Assembly (NCBI GenBank): GCA_018873245.2
Contig: JAEMBT020000005.1
Coordinates: forward strand, 12,074,001 to 12,138,000
From: Archegozetes longisetosus
Lineage: Eukaryota; Arthropoda; Arachnida; Sarcoptiformes; Trhypochthoniidae
Direction of reading: 5' to 3'
DNA: 64,000 nt
Shown here: piece after piece, positions 12,167 through 24,153 of the stretch
Position numbering within the stretch: position 1 is the first letter of the stretch
How the letters are laid out: every line of letters begins with the position of its first letter
Made by a program: the position numbers and the translations under genes
Notes under the pieces: model-generated
What the model was told of the DNA's origin: nothing
Database searches by the model: none
Seen by the model: only the letters and a program-made list of their open reading frames with translations

Positions 12167-15003
12167 GTTGTATATAGTATTGTGTTTCAGGTACTTTGAT
12201 TTAAATTCATTTCTAGTATCATTGTTATTAAATTTTATCTACCAAATATGCAATGAATTACATAACGAGTTGTAATCATATTATAAGTGTTGATACACAT
12301 GATTTACAAAAGTTCTAAATTTATTAATACATTTATTTCGTATAATATTTCAAATGACACTTCATCATTAAATTTTGATGAAAAGTGTCTCATTTAAAAA
12401 AGAATCTTTAAAATTTATGCACTAAGATTCCATCAAATTATCTCAATTGTCTGACTGACAACAAATTGATTGTTTTGTGTATTTAATCAATTCATTAGAC
12501 TCTGTATTAGTTTCTAAATAAACAGTAAAACAAAAATTTTAAAAACTTATATCAGCAGGTTGAATTGAGTTTTATTGAATTTACATAATTTTTACTCTAT
12601 TATTCATTTGACTGGTTGAAACTCATTCATAAGAAAAATTAACTATACTTGCTAAAATTTGAATTTCGACCAATAAACTGAATAAACTTTCGAACTTTTA
12701 TAAAGTTTAAAATCTAAAAATTTAGGGCAATTTTTCGGAATCGTTAAGCTCAAGCTCTAACAGGTTAAAAATACTTTTTTAAAAATCAAAGTTATAATAG
12801 CTCGAGAAGGAATAGTTATTAAGTTTCAAAATCTACAATATAAACTTACAATACTTGTTGGTGGCAGTTAGAGCTGGAAAAATGAGTCACAAATCAAGAG
12901 CCAAGTGTTACACCGCCGTCCACAGGAATAGTTGGGAATTGATAGAATTTGCTTTAAGGTTTTAAACTTATTAGGTAAACTTGAAAACATCGGCAAAGCG
13001 ACATAATTTTGAAATTAAAAGTTACATATACAAAAGATTGGGACTTGGGATTCATTTTTTGATGTCTTATGTTTATTCTTTGAGAGCTAAGCCTTCGACT
13101 TTTTTTATGTATTTAAAATATAGTTGATGTGATGAATTAAAATAGTGCATAAAAGTCATATGACACTGAAAAACAAATGTGTTAAGTAACTTGACATTAG
13201 CTTGAATGTAATTCGTAGAAAGTATTCAAAATCTTCATTGAAATTACTAAAGGTTACGCTACTGTATAACTCAAAATTGTGCATTAAATAAATGAGATTA
13301 AGATTGAAAGGAGCAAATCTATTCTCAAAATATCACAACCCACTGAATCATGAGAAAAATCAGTCATTTTTCAAATTTCATCGCATAACTCATTCATTTC
13401 CGATTAAAAAGTAGTCACTAAGACGAATAAATTTCGAATGCTCTCGTGGCACTTAGTTTCCTTTTATCCTTGAATAACCACGAATTTTCAGAGCATACTG
13501 AAAAAAAATCATTTTTAATAGATTTTTATTCTTTTCAAGAGATTTTTAATCAATATTTTTTAAGACTTATAAAAAATTTCAAGAATTGTTGAAATTTGAG
13601 CAAAAATTCTTAGAGAATTATTATTTTGCTAAAATATTGTGAAGAATTGTGAAAACCCTTAATTTAGAGCATAGAATTACAGGTTGGTTAAGATCTGAAC
13701 TCTAAAATAGATTCCGATAATTACCTTACTTTAGCAGTTCTAGTTATAACTCAAGGTTCTCAATAAATTTAAAAAATAATAATATTTTTGCTACAATTAG
13801 TGAGTTAATAAACTTGATAGTTCTAGAAAAATATCTTCAAGAAAATTTAATCTTACCGTAAGAATTAATAATTTTTAAACGAGTCAAATCCGTATTATAA
13901 TGGTCTGAAACATGTCTTCAAATATTGAGACCAACAAATCTTAATTGACAATCTCGTTTTAAGTCAGTTACGATTGATTTATGAACGCAAAAAGAGTGTA
14001 ATCCGAAGTCTGATAATAAACAATTAGTCAATTTTAATTACATTAACATCATTGCAGAAACCCAGAACATCTATCTCTGAACCTAAATTTTACCTTAAGA
14101 ATATACTCAAAATTACCCCTTGTTTTGTAGAAAGAATTTATATAATTGTTAGATATCTCAAATTTCTTTTACTTGTATTATTAAATTTGAACTAACTTTA
14201 ATTGTATATTAACTATATATTTATTAGTAAGCATTATAACAAAATATAATGTAAATAACAACACAAATAGCGATAAGTTTAATATAAATTAAATTTCGAA
14301 CTTTAAACAAATGATCAGAAATTTGATGTATTAAGATCTTTTAATATTCAATTAAATGGCGTGACTTTTACTTAAACATAATTACACATCTAAATGCTCA
14401 CAAAGTCGTTTATAACTCTCCTTCATATAATAGGCTTATGGCATGTACTATCACTTCAAAAAATAAAGTAGTAAATTGGAAAATATATACTCAACAGTAA
14501 TGCATTATTCTTTACATCACATACTTTACTAATCTGACCCAATATTAAAGTTTAGGGTAAAGTATTAGAACTTCATTATCAATCAGTTTAATAGATAATA
14601 AATTCTGTAAACATTTTGTTTGCTATGCGTGAAAGTATACACTTTATACGTTATCAATACTTTTTGAAGGTATAGTTTTTCGATAGTAAATATATATAGC
14701 GTTTAGGTTGTATCTCAATTAGTTATTCATATCAAATTAACGAATATCTTGTTAACATCTATTCATAATCATTCTGTAATAAATTTAATAATAAAGCATT
14801 CATAGAAAATATTAAGCTACGATATCTTATTACATGTCACATAGATTTACTTTAAGTCAACCTGAATCCACGACTAACAAAATGCTTAAATTTTCTTCCG
14901 AAAATTTAACTCACAACTTTTAAGACGTGGAAATCTAAATATTTTTATACAATTTTAGAGTTCACTCTTAATATTAATGCTAATACACTGCTTAAAACTT
15001 AAT
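12167..15003. other. Intergenic DNA with a short duplicated block
   Basis: No gene is supported. About 14090-14250 (including TTTGTAGAAAGAATTTATAT and ATAATTGTTAGATATCTC) is similar to 40917-41075, in the same orientation. This suggests that DNA between dsRBD copies 1 and 2 was also duplicated. Confidence 0.45.
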
Positions 15004-17160
15004 TTATAAGGATTTCATGTTAATATTTCTTACTATATTGACAATCCGTTTGAATGTGAATATCAGGAAAAGTGAAGTTCCCTGTGATCCATTTAATATA
15101 ATAAATATATACCAAAGTATATTAGACTGACTGATGGCAGCCAACAGACCGAAAGTCCATGTCAAGCCCATTATCAGGACTAATTTAACGCACAAATAAA
15201 AGTTAAATCTGTCCGAATTTTTGTTCAAAATCTTTGCATCTTTCGAATAATTATAAAAAGCAATAACTGTTAGGATAAACAAGATAATGTTTAATATAAA
15301 TAGTATTCCTGAAGGAATAGCAAAAAATACGAGTAAAGCATAACGTTTACTAATCCAACATAAACTATAGCCATAAAAAGGCCTGAACTTTGTTTCCATA
15401 GCAGAAGAATCAATTATGACAGCTATACTGACAATAAGCGCCGGAAGAATCCACGAATAGAGTGAATATTTAAGAAATGCGCGATTAAAGGGTTTCCTGT
15501 TTAAAAGATTAGCTTTTCGAAAAGTGCGCCAAATATCAAATGACATTACGTTCATCCAGAAAAATAGGCTTAAATACGAAAAATGAATTATAATTGCTAT
15601 GATTTTACACCCAATTGTATTAACTTCTATTAAACTTGATATAAGTAACATTATGTGTGAGAATAACATTGATATTGAGAGACAAATCATTATTTTTCCA
15701 GGAATTTTTCGGAATTCTTCAGTAGTTAAATAAGATATTATATGTACTGCAAGGCATATAATTGAAGTGCTCAGAGATATCTTTGTCAATGAATAATCAC
15801 TGAACTCAAATTTCGTCTTATCTTCTACGAGATGGCTATTCGTACAAATAGCCACTTTTTCACTATCGTCATTATTTTCAATCTTTTTGTATTGAGTTTG
15901 ATTCAAAGTGAGACCAGTTTTGTTCAAAAATATTAATCCGTTCGTTAGTTCAATGAAGTCAATATATTTCTCTAATATTATTTGCGTACAATTCAACTCA
16001 AACTCTTCTCCCTCTATAAAAAGATTGGCTGAACTGTCAACAGATTCAAGATTCTGGTTGTGACCATTGAAAATAACGAAACATTTTTTATACAAGGGAT
16101 CGTAAATTTCTCCTCTATTTGAACATCTTCTTTGATAGTCAACGAATTCATGGGTGTTTTCATCATCGTTAAAACTGAAATCAAATAAAACTCTAATAGT
16201 AGGTTCACGTGAACCAGAATCAGGACCAGAGATATCAATTGCAGGTCCACTATAAATATTGCACTCAAAATCCTTGAATTCTTGAATACCGTTACAAATA
16301 GCGCAATAATAATTCTTAAATAACTTAAATTGATCCATGTCAATAAGTCCCAGAGGCGAAAGAAAAGAACGACATTTTTCTCTTATGGTAGTATCATCAA
16401 AATTGTGTGGACACGTACCAATCTCTTCGGGATTACAAAACCGAATGTTATTGTAATGGATGAAGTTTTTCAAAGTTTTATCATCATATTTCAAATAACA
16501 AAGGCTATTGTTTTTAAACCATATATTTTTTCCATAACTATATTCAATGTAAGGACGCGTTGAATCATCCTTATGAATGCATACAAAATCAGTGTCCCAT
16601 TTTTTAATACTTGTATAATCATTATTACAAATGCCACAAAAGATATTTGCGTACAATCGACTTGTATTAGTACTGAATACAGGCATACGTAAAATGATAG
16701 ACGAATCAGTCTGATTGATATTTGGACTTGTAATTTCGCAATTCATTCTAATTTCATCGTCTGCCCAACTCTTTACACAACTTTTAATAGCGTAGACCGT
16801 TTTAGAGAATAGATAAACACACGAATATTTGTGTTCATATTTTTCATCAGATTCAATCTTTTTTGCATTATAACAGCATTCTCCATAAGTATTACAATTT
16901 TCACCACAATAGCAGTAAACTTCATTGATTCTGTAATTTTCAGATGAATATGAGGATATAGTTTCATTATAGGAGTCACACAAATTCCACGACTTATTTT
17001 TGGATTGGATTGCAATCAGTGATTCTTTGCATAAATCGGAATCAATCTTTTCTTTAGGCACAATATTATAACTTTCAATAACTTGAAAATTAGACTTTTT
17101 GAAAGATAAAATGTGCAAAAGTATTGCAATGAATAATTGAAATCTAGTGAAAACATACAT
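15004..17160 (-). CDS. Methuselah-like class B GPCR
   Basis: Single long minus-strand frame. I choose ATG at 17160 (MYVFTRFQLFIAILLHIL) because it opens with a signal peptide; the upstream extension has only a GTG. Predicted 718 aa. Residues ~25-450 form a cysteine-rich ectodomain, with a CYCGENCNTYGECC cluster resembling a somatomedin-B-type knot and repeated FCGICN/YCAICN motifs. Residues ~455-710 hold seven hydrophobic helices, with the conserved Cys before TM3 (NTIGCKI), the loop-2 Cys-Trp (SLCWIS) and a GLTWTFG motif in the sixth helix, typical of Methuselah/secretin-family receptors. The ligand is unknown; family members sense peptides and modulate stress response and lifespan in flies. 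It appears intronless in the coding part and intact. Flanking DNA is repeat-poor. Confidence 0.85.
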   Translation of the reverse strand: MYVFTRFQLFIAILLHILSFKKSNFQVIESYNIVPKEKIDSDLCKESLIAIQSKNKSWNLCDSYNETISSYSSENYRINEVYCYCGENCNTYGECCYNAKKIESDEKYEHKYSCVYLFSKTVYAIKSCVKSWADDEIRMNCEITSPNINQTDSSIILRMPVFSTNTSRLYANIFCGICNNDYTSIKKWDTDFVCIHKDDSTRPYIEYSYGKNIWFKNNSLCYLKYDDKTLKNFIHYNNIRFCNPEEIGTCPHNFDDTTIREKCRSFLSPLGLIDMDQFKLFKNYYCAICNGIQEFKDFECNIYSGPAIDISGPDSGSREPTIRVLFDFSFNDDENTHEFVDYQRRCSNRGEIYDPLYKKCFVIFNGHNQNLESVDSSANLFIEGEEFELNCTQIILEKYIDFIELTNGLIFLNKTGLTLNQTQYKKIENNDDSEKVAICTNSHLVEDKTKFEFSDYSLTKISLSTSIICLAVHIISYLTTEEFRKIPGKIMICLSISMLFSHIMLLISSLIEVNTIGCKIIAIIIHFSYLSLFFWMNVMSFDIWRTFRKANLLNRKPFNRAFLKYSLYSWILPALIVSIAVIIDSSAMETKFRPFYGYSLCWISKRYALLVFFAIPSGILFILNIILFILTVIAFYNYSKDAKILNKNSDRFNFYLCVKLVLIMGLTWTFGLLAAISQSNILWYIFIILNGSQGTSLFLIFTFKRIVNIVRNINMKSL

Positions 17161-17579
17161 TTTTGAAATCTTGAATTCCCTCTGTAAAATACTAGATATC
17201 AGTTCTAAATTTTGATCTTTTTCTCTTTCGAGCACAATTGAATGCGATCTATAGAATGATATTTAAATAGTACTTATAATGTTTCCCCAATTTCACAATT
17301 TTTCATGTGTTTCCTTTATCATTGACTTATTTCTTGCTAAATTAACATAAAACAATTAGTTCATTCGAGAGAAACAAGAGTTCCAATTATTGTAGGCATA
17401 TAGAAATTTTCGAGCATTTCATATTTATTTGATTTAAACATCATTTATATATATCCTGATATATGTGATTTTGAGAAACTTAGGAAAATGATTTATAAAT
17501 AAAAAAGCAGATTAAATTTGAAATATCTGTTAATCTATAAATAAAGTAATATCTAACAGCACGAACAAGAGAAGATAAG
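17161..17579. other. Upstream region of the Methuselah-like gene
   Basis: Would contain the promoter and 5' UTR of the minus-strand receptor. No element could be assigned. Confidence 0.3.
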
Positions 17580-17700
17580 TGTGATTTCGGTACATGACCG
17601 AAGTACAGACAGTCAAAGTACTGACAAGGTTATAGTACCGACAAATCAGAGTGCCAACAGTCAAAGTACTGACAGTCTAAGTAACGACAATGAACCTTGT
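17580..17700. repeat. Short GTACCGACA-type tandem repeat
   Basis: About eight degenerate copies of a ~15-nt unit of the form AAGTACTGACAGTC or AGTACCGACAAATC occur in a row. The same unit builds part of the arms of the foldback element at 22107-24147, so this looks like a stray piece of that family. Confidence 0.6.
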
Positions 17701-20700
17701 GGTGTGTTATGAAACGCCCTCAAATTAAATACAATGTACTCAATGTGAGTTATTATGAAATAAATTTGTGGATAGTCAGCGTCTGCACGCCTTTTAGATT
17801 GCATTCATGCGCTCGTATTCGTGTTCATTGCAAGGTAGCACAGAGTGGTGCCAAAGATTTCAGAAAGGGGTTATAGCAAAGACCAAAAATGATACAAAAT
17901 TAACATAAGTGTTAACATAATCCTTTTTAAAAGTGAATTAATGTGCATAACTGAAACATTTAAAAAGTTCAAATTTCTAAATTAAGATTTAAATATCTAT
18001 GCTCAATATCAATAATAACTAGACTTTTCTATGTAGATTTCAAAAATGCATGTCGATTTCAGAATCTTCATTAGACTCGGTGTTGATTAATATGTTAATT
18101 CAGTATATGATATAATAGAGTAATTTTTACGCTATTGAGAGTTATTATTTCATTAATAAAATCATTCGAAAGAGTCATTAAACATATATTACTTATAATA
18201 TGATTTTTAAATCTATTAATAACTTAGTGTTTATTAAAAGTTATAAAAGTAAATTATAAGTTAACCATTTTAATTGATTTGTCTTCAATAGCAAAACAAA
18301 TAACTCATTTATATACTATTTAAATTACATATTATGAATAATTAGTAAAGTATTGTGTTTAACTTTTTTTTGGCTATTTTGACCTTAAACATAAAAAAAT
18401 CAAAAAAACTAAACACTATCCTTTCAGTTCTTTTTACTTTTCTTACTTTTATTGACTATCTCAATTTTGTCTAACTTTTAACCATTTAAACACGAAAGTG
18501 TTAATTCATAGTGAACCTGTGTTTTGATTAGTTGATTGAAAACATCATTCTTTTATTGAAAAAGTATTGAGTAAAAAAATTTTTATTTCATTAAGAACTT
18601 TGAGAAATTACTATTTTAGAACTTTTCAGAATTTGTTGTTGATTTTAAGTTAACCAAGCAATAGGTTAATAGAGGACACAAAAAATAAGTTTGTGTTGTA
18701 CCGATTCAATTGCATACAAATTTAATTGATCTTGCTTCTGAGTTGACAAATAATTTTAAATTATGCTTAAGTTTTAAAATGTTGTTAAATTACTCATCAA
18801 TATGTACAACTAAGTAATTAGGAAAGTGTTAGATTATTTTTTACTTCAACTGAGAATATTCGAGGATTTTAAATAATAAAAAATTTCTACAAATTTTAAA
18901 GTGTTTAAATTTAATCGTAAAACTGGAAATTAAAATAAATTTCAACTAATATTCAACATTGATTATAGTGCTTGGCAAAGATTTCAACTTAACTAAACTT
19001 ATAAACTACTTTTAATCATAGAATCACTAGAATTAGAGTGAAACGTATGTTCCTTTTAGAAAATATTTCCATATCAATCAAATGCTGTGACAATTTATGC
19101 TAAAGTTTTCAAATAATTTTATTTACTCATTTTTGTATTCGAAGTTTCATTGAAATTTCGTACTTTGTTTGGCGGGCTTATTTCTAGTACTCTATTAACT
19201 TAGCCAGATTTATTAGAAATAATATACTTTCCATCTATAAATGACGTTACATTAAATCTTTGAAAAATATATTCGAAAATGCGAAAAAAAATGTTAAATC
19301 AGGTACATGTGAAATGTTCGTCGACCTTTATACGTCTGCAATAACTAGAATTCTTACTTCTCTAGAATAAACTGTTTTGATATTAGCTTAACAAGAAATA
19401 AGTCAATTAAAAAGGAAACAAAATATGGAAAAACCATACACTATTTTTATATCTGTCTGTGAGTTAACTTTAAATATAAAATTACTATTTAGTTCAAATT
19501 CACACTTAACCTCTGTTGATTGTAAATCAAGTGGATAAGTAAACTGTACTTTTATATCAAAATTATTGGATAATTAAATTGATGGCTAAAGTGCTCTTCC
19601 ATGTTATACTTCTTACTTAACTCATTCTGCTCAAGAACCTGATATGTGCGTTCAAACGTTTTATTATTGTTAAATCATGCATTCGTAAGTAAAATTTTAA
19701 TCTAATATTTTAAGTACTACTTCTATCAAATAGAACAGCTCTATGTCGAAGAACTAATGATAATATTTGCTGGACATAGTGTTGAACACTACTTCTCCCA
19801 ACCTATCTAATGATACCCCACACCCCCTGGGGGTATTGCCCCATAAACTAAAGTGGAGCCAATATTTATAATGATCCAAATATTCTTCCGATAATAAATT
19901 ATTAAATCTATATTTGGTTATAGAAGACACAAACCTTTGAACATTTTAAATAGAGGTTAACACATAAACTTTCTTTAAAATCAAGGTTGAAGTCATTTTA
20001 AAATATTTTAATTTCCTATGGAATAATACCTTCTTTGCCTTCAATAACAACAAGAGCATCGAATGTTACACCGAATATACTGATAAAGCCATACAAAGTG
20101 CGTTCTGTCATAGACTTTCGCTTAAAAAATCCAAATATTGATCTCATGTTCTGCTAAGAATAATGTTAATATTGTTTGCTAACTATAATTGGACATTATC
20201 TGAACTCGTATCGTTTCGATTTACAAAAGCGAGACAGTGAAGTTAAAATCTTGGTAGCGAACAGTACTAATCCGAACTTATTTTATCTTATCTCAAAGTG
20301 TATCTAAAATATCTTTACTTATATGTTTAATTTATTTATTCTGTTTCTATGAACACAATTTGAATAAAGACCCTATTTACTTGCAATCGAGTCCAATCCT
20401 TTTTATCTTTAAGCAGCATAAATATGAAGCTTATTCATTAAAGGTATTGAATGTTTTAGCTTATTTACAAGTTTCATTTATATATGGGTTAGGGATGCTA
20501 AGTCTTTTTCGAGAGAAAGCTGTAGAAAAAAGTCAAAGGGGTAGTAAAGATCATTTTTAGAAATTTTCAATAGAAAACCAAAGGGAGACTATCATATATG
20601 AAAAGTGACATTTTACTTTGTTTATTATTCTTTACATAGTTTGAGTTATTATTTCAAAAAATCATATTTTTCTCAGATTTTGCATATTCGATAACTTTAC

Positions 20701-22106
20701 GATCTTTAAAAATGTACAATTTTCAGCAATTGTTACTTTTTCATGTTCCTCAGAACTATTTATGAGAACGAAAGTTTTTAAGCACATACGATTTTTAAAT
20801 TTGAAGCGTTTTAAAACATGTTTAGTAGTTTGTGAATGTTTGTGAGAGAAAGTTTTACACATTCTTTGTTATGAAATAAATTTTACATAAAAATCATTCG
20901 GCACTATATTTGTCAATCTTCTTGAGCTAACATTTATATTATTCAACATATAGCCAATTACCATCAAATTTATAAAGTATTTTTGCCATTTAGACATTCT
21001 TAATTAATATTTTAGATACGAATAATACTTGAATAAAATAGAGATTTTATTTAAAATGATTGGACTTCAATGCAGTGCATACTTTTGAAGGACAAAACTG
21101 TGGTTCAAAGAGTATTCGAAAGGATTAATGCACATTAGCCTCTCTTAGGTTTCGCAAGCAATAAATACGAATTAATTCCTATTTTCTTAGAAAAAGTTAA
21201 AAATTGTTATAAAGAAATTTGATGCCCTAAAAGTTGGAAGATTTAATCCTCAGCTCTAGACTTGGGCTGGAGATTAGAGATGAGAATCTGAACCCCAATC
21301 CCATCTTTTATGAGAATGGTAATGGGAATGGGATAGATTTTTAATTAGATGAAAGTTGAATGGGATTCTAAAAGTTTAAGCATTCTTTATCCAAAGTAAC
21401 AAAATTTATTTACAGATATTTTCTTTATTTGACTTCTGAAAAATGATAATTATAGATAAATAATAATAATTGTGTACAATGTGATGGTAGTGAAAATGGG
21501 GTGGGAATGGAAGCAAAAATTTTGAGAATTCTCCTCTCTACTGGGGACTGGAGACTTTGTCTCAAAGCTGGAGACTTGGCATCCCTAATATGAGTTCTCA
21601 GTTAAGTATCTGCTCATTGACATTAAATATATTTTGAAATTATAGTAAGTTATTTCAGTTTTATTAATTGATATATTTTTTAGAAATCAGTCCTCTGAGA
21701 AATTTTACAAATATTACTTTTCAATATCTAATGAAACTGTTAATACAAATAAACGGATTTTCAAACTACATGAACTTTTGAATTATGCTAAATACTTGTA
21801 TTTTGAATTAATATAGCTGGATAGTTAAGAATAAAACAATAATTTGTGGGACATAAGAATGTAAAGGTTGATTCTATTATATAAGTATTGAATTCCGAAT
21901 AATTACTAATTAAATCGTGTACTTCATATAGCTACGAATTGAAATTACAAGTTCTGAGTCATTATTATTTGTACTTTAAAACAAAGATATTCTCCAATCT
22001 TATTGTTATTTTGAAGTTAATAATATTAAAATTTACTTTCTTTTATTTCGAGACTCTATAAAATAACAAATAAATTTTCGATATTGAGAAGTATATTTAA
22101 ATCGAT
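17701..22106. other. Long gene-free stretch
   Basis: No coding region is supported over 4.4 kb. About 21265-21595 has CTGGAGATTAGAGATGAGAATC on the left and a partly matching inverted GGCATCCCTAATATGAG on the right, possibly a decayed TIR element. A short C-rich hairpin (about 19813-19840) sits near a GGGGTATTGCCCC stretch. Confidence 0.4.
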
Positions 22107-24147
22107 GAAGCATATTGAAACGGGTTCTACTGTATACATCTAAAACCACAACTAAAACAATTAATCTAAAAACATAAAACCGAAACATACATAAAGTCGA
22201 AAATATTATATCGAAGACACAAAATCTAAACCATATAATCGAATAACAAAATATCGATTGTAATATTAGTTGAATCAGAAATAACTAAAATTTTCGACAT
22301 TTTAATATCTACAAGTGCTTATTGATATGTTTGAAATACAAATAATCAGATTTAATCGGACCATTATATATACTTTAACTATTAACTTATCACAATTTTT
22401 ATTAGATTTAACTGTTTCATATATTCCATACGTGTCTTTAATTACTTCCTAATATAAATAATAAAATGTTAACGAATTATTTTAGTGGGCGTTAGAAGTG
22501 GGTCTGGGTCGAAGTACCGACAATTAACCCTTCGTCACAACTTAACTAAAAACAATTAGCTGTAAAAACATTACCCCGTTTTCATACATATCTGTTCTAC
22601 GTTAGTCTGAATGCTTTGAGAATCAAGGTTAGCCCTTGTTTTCGAAGTTTAGATTTACTAATTAGTTAATTTTTAGTTGTTATCTGCTACAGCGTCATCA
22701 GTGGTTCAAATTGCTAGTAGCGACATTACAGCACTGCGACACATATAGTAAACACAAAGCACTGCGATGTTAGGGGGAATTTTTGTCCTCAGCCAAACAT
22801 GTTGCCATAAAAACTTTTTTTTAAAATAAAGTTATAAGTCTAAATTAATCGGCTTTTTTGTCATTCAAAGCCAGATATATGACTGAGGAAAACCTAAATT
22901 CTCAAGAAGCAACGACGTTTGGTTGATTTTTACGAGATTTTTAAAGTCAAACTTGGGAATATTTTACCCCACAGTTGTGACGAAGGGTTAAAGTACCGAC
23001 AAGTCAAAGTACCGACAGTCAAAGTACCGACAAGTCATAGTACCGACAATTCATAGTACCTACAGGCCATAATTCTAAAAGATTGAACTGACTTATACAG
23101 AACCGAACTGAACTTTGATATACCTAGCTGAAACTGACAGAATCAAACTGAACTCTACATAATTGAACTAAAATCTAATATATCTAGCTGAAACACACAA
23201 AATATAACTAGGTTCTACAAAATTAAGCTATGATCTAATGGATTTAGCTAAGACACATAATCAATTGAACTATACTAGATTGAACTGAATGTGGGTAGAG
23301 GTACCAAGTTAAAAACTAACATATTCAGTTTAGTCATAATAAATTTTATTTAAATGTAATAAATATTGTAATTAAATAAAAAATAAACAGAAAAAGATAT
23401 TAAATTGATATATTATGAGCGATTCCTTTTAAAAATTCCAAAACTGAGCGATCAAATTCTGTACAGTTCAGTTAGATTCTGTATAGCTAAGGTCAATTCC
23501 GCATAATTCAGGTCAATTCTTTGTGTTTCACTAAATATATTAGAATTTAGTTCAATTCTGTAGGTTTCTGTTTAGTTCTATATAGTTCACTTCGATTCTG
23601 TATATCTTTGGTAACTACATTATAGTTTAGTTTGATTCTGTGATTTTCAGCTAAATAGATTAGATTTTAGTGTAATTCTGTAGAGGTTAGTTCGATTCTG
23701 TTAGTTTCAGCTAGATACATCAGAGTTCCGTTCGATTCTGTATAAGTCAGCTCAATCCTTTAGAATTATGACCAGTCGGTACTTTGATTGTCGGTACTTC
23801 GACCAGGTTCCGTTAGAAGTATTGAATACTTTGAAACTATTAATGACTAACAATATATATAGAGCAAAAGGCGACTAATTATTTCATTTGTTGGAGTACT
23901 TTTATGTAAAAGCACACTTTATAAACTATTATAAGATTCTTTAGAATGATTTTAGACTATAAGAACTTGGTTTAATAAGTCGTTAATATATGTTTCGGTT
24001 TTATGTACATTTCGATAAAAAATATTTCGGATAAAAAATTTTAGATTAAAAGAAACTTTCGATTTTAAAAAATTAGATCTTATGTTTTAGATATTTTGTC
24101 TTTAGTCGTTTAGTAGTAGACCCATTGAAACAATATAGCATATTTAT
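22107..24147. mobile_element. Large foldback element with tandem-repeat arms
   Basis: The termini are inverted copies: ATTGAAACGGGTTCTACT near 22112, and the reverse complement of AGTAGACCCATTGAAACAAT near 24115-24135. Inside, three tiers of degenerate tandem repeats are mirrored. An outer tier has AAAACCGAAACATA-type units (22140-22260 and 23990-24110). A middle tier has GTACCGACAAGTCAAA units (22510-23060 and 23770-23815). An inner tier of about 60 nt has GAACTGAACT and ATCTAGCTGAAAC (23070-23290, inverted in 23440-23765). No long open frame is present. This is the architecture of Foldback-type transposons. A piggyBac-like MITE (22528-22987) is nested in the left arm. The right end stops about 7 bp from the stop codon of GR-C. 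Confidence 0.65.
22528..22987. mobile_element. piggyBac-like MITE, copy A
   Basis: Flanked by TTAA on both sides (22524-22527 and 22988-22991). Its inverted termini are CCCTTCGTCACAACT and AGTTGTGACGAAGGG. TTAA targets and CCC-starting ends are typical of piggyBac elements. At 460 bp it has no transposase. It shares CTGCTACAGCGTCATCAGTG with the element at 55571-56053. Confidence 0.8.
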
Positions 24148-24153
24148 AGTAGC

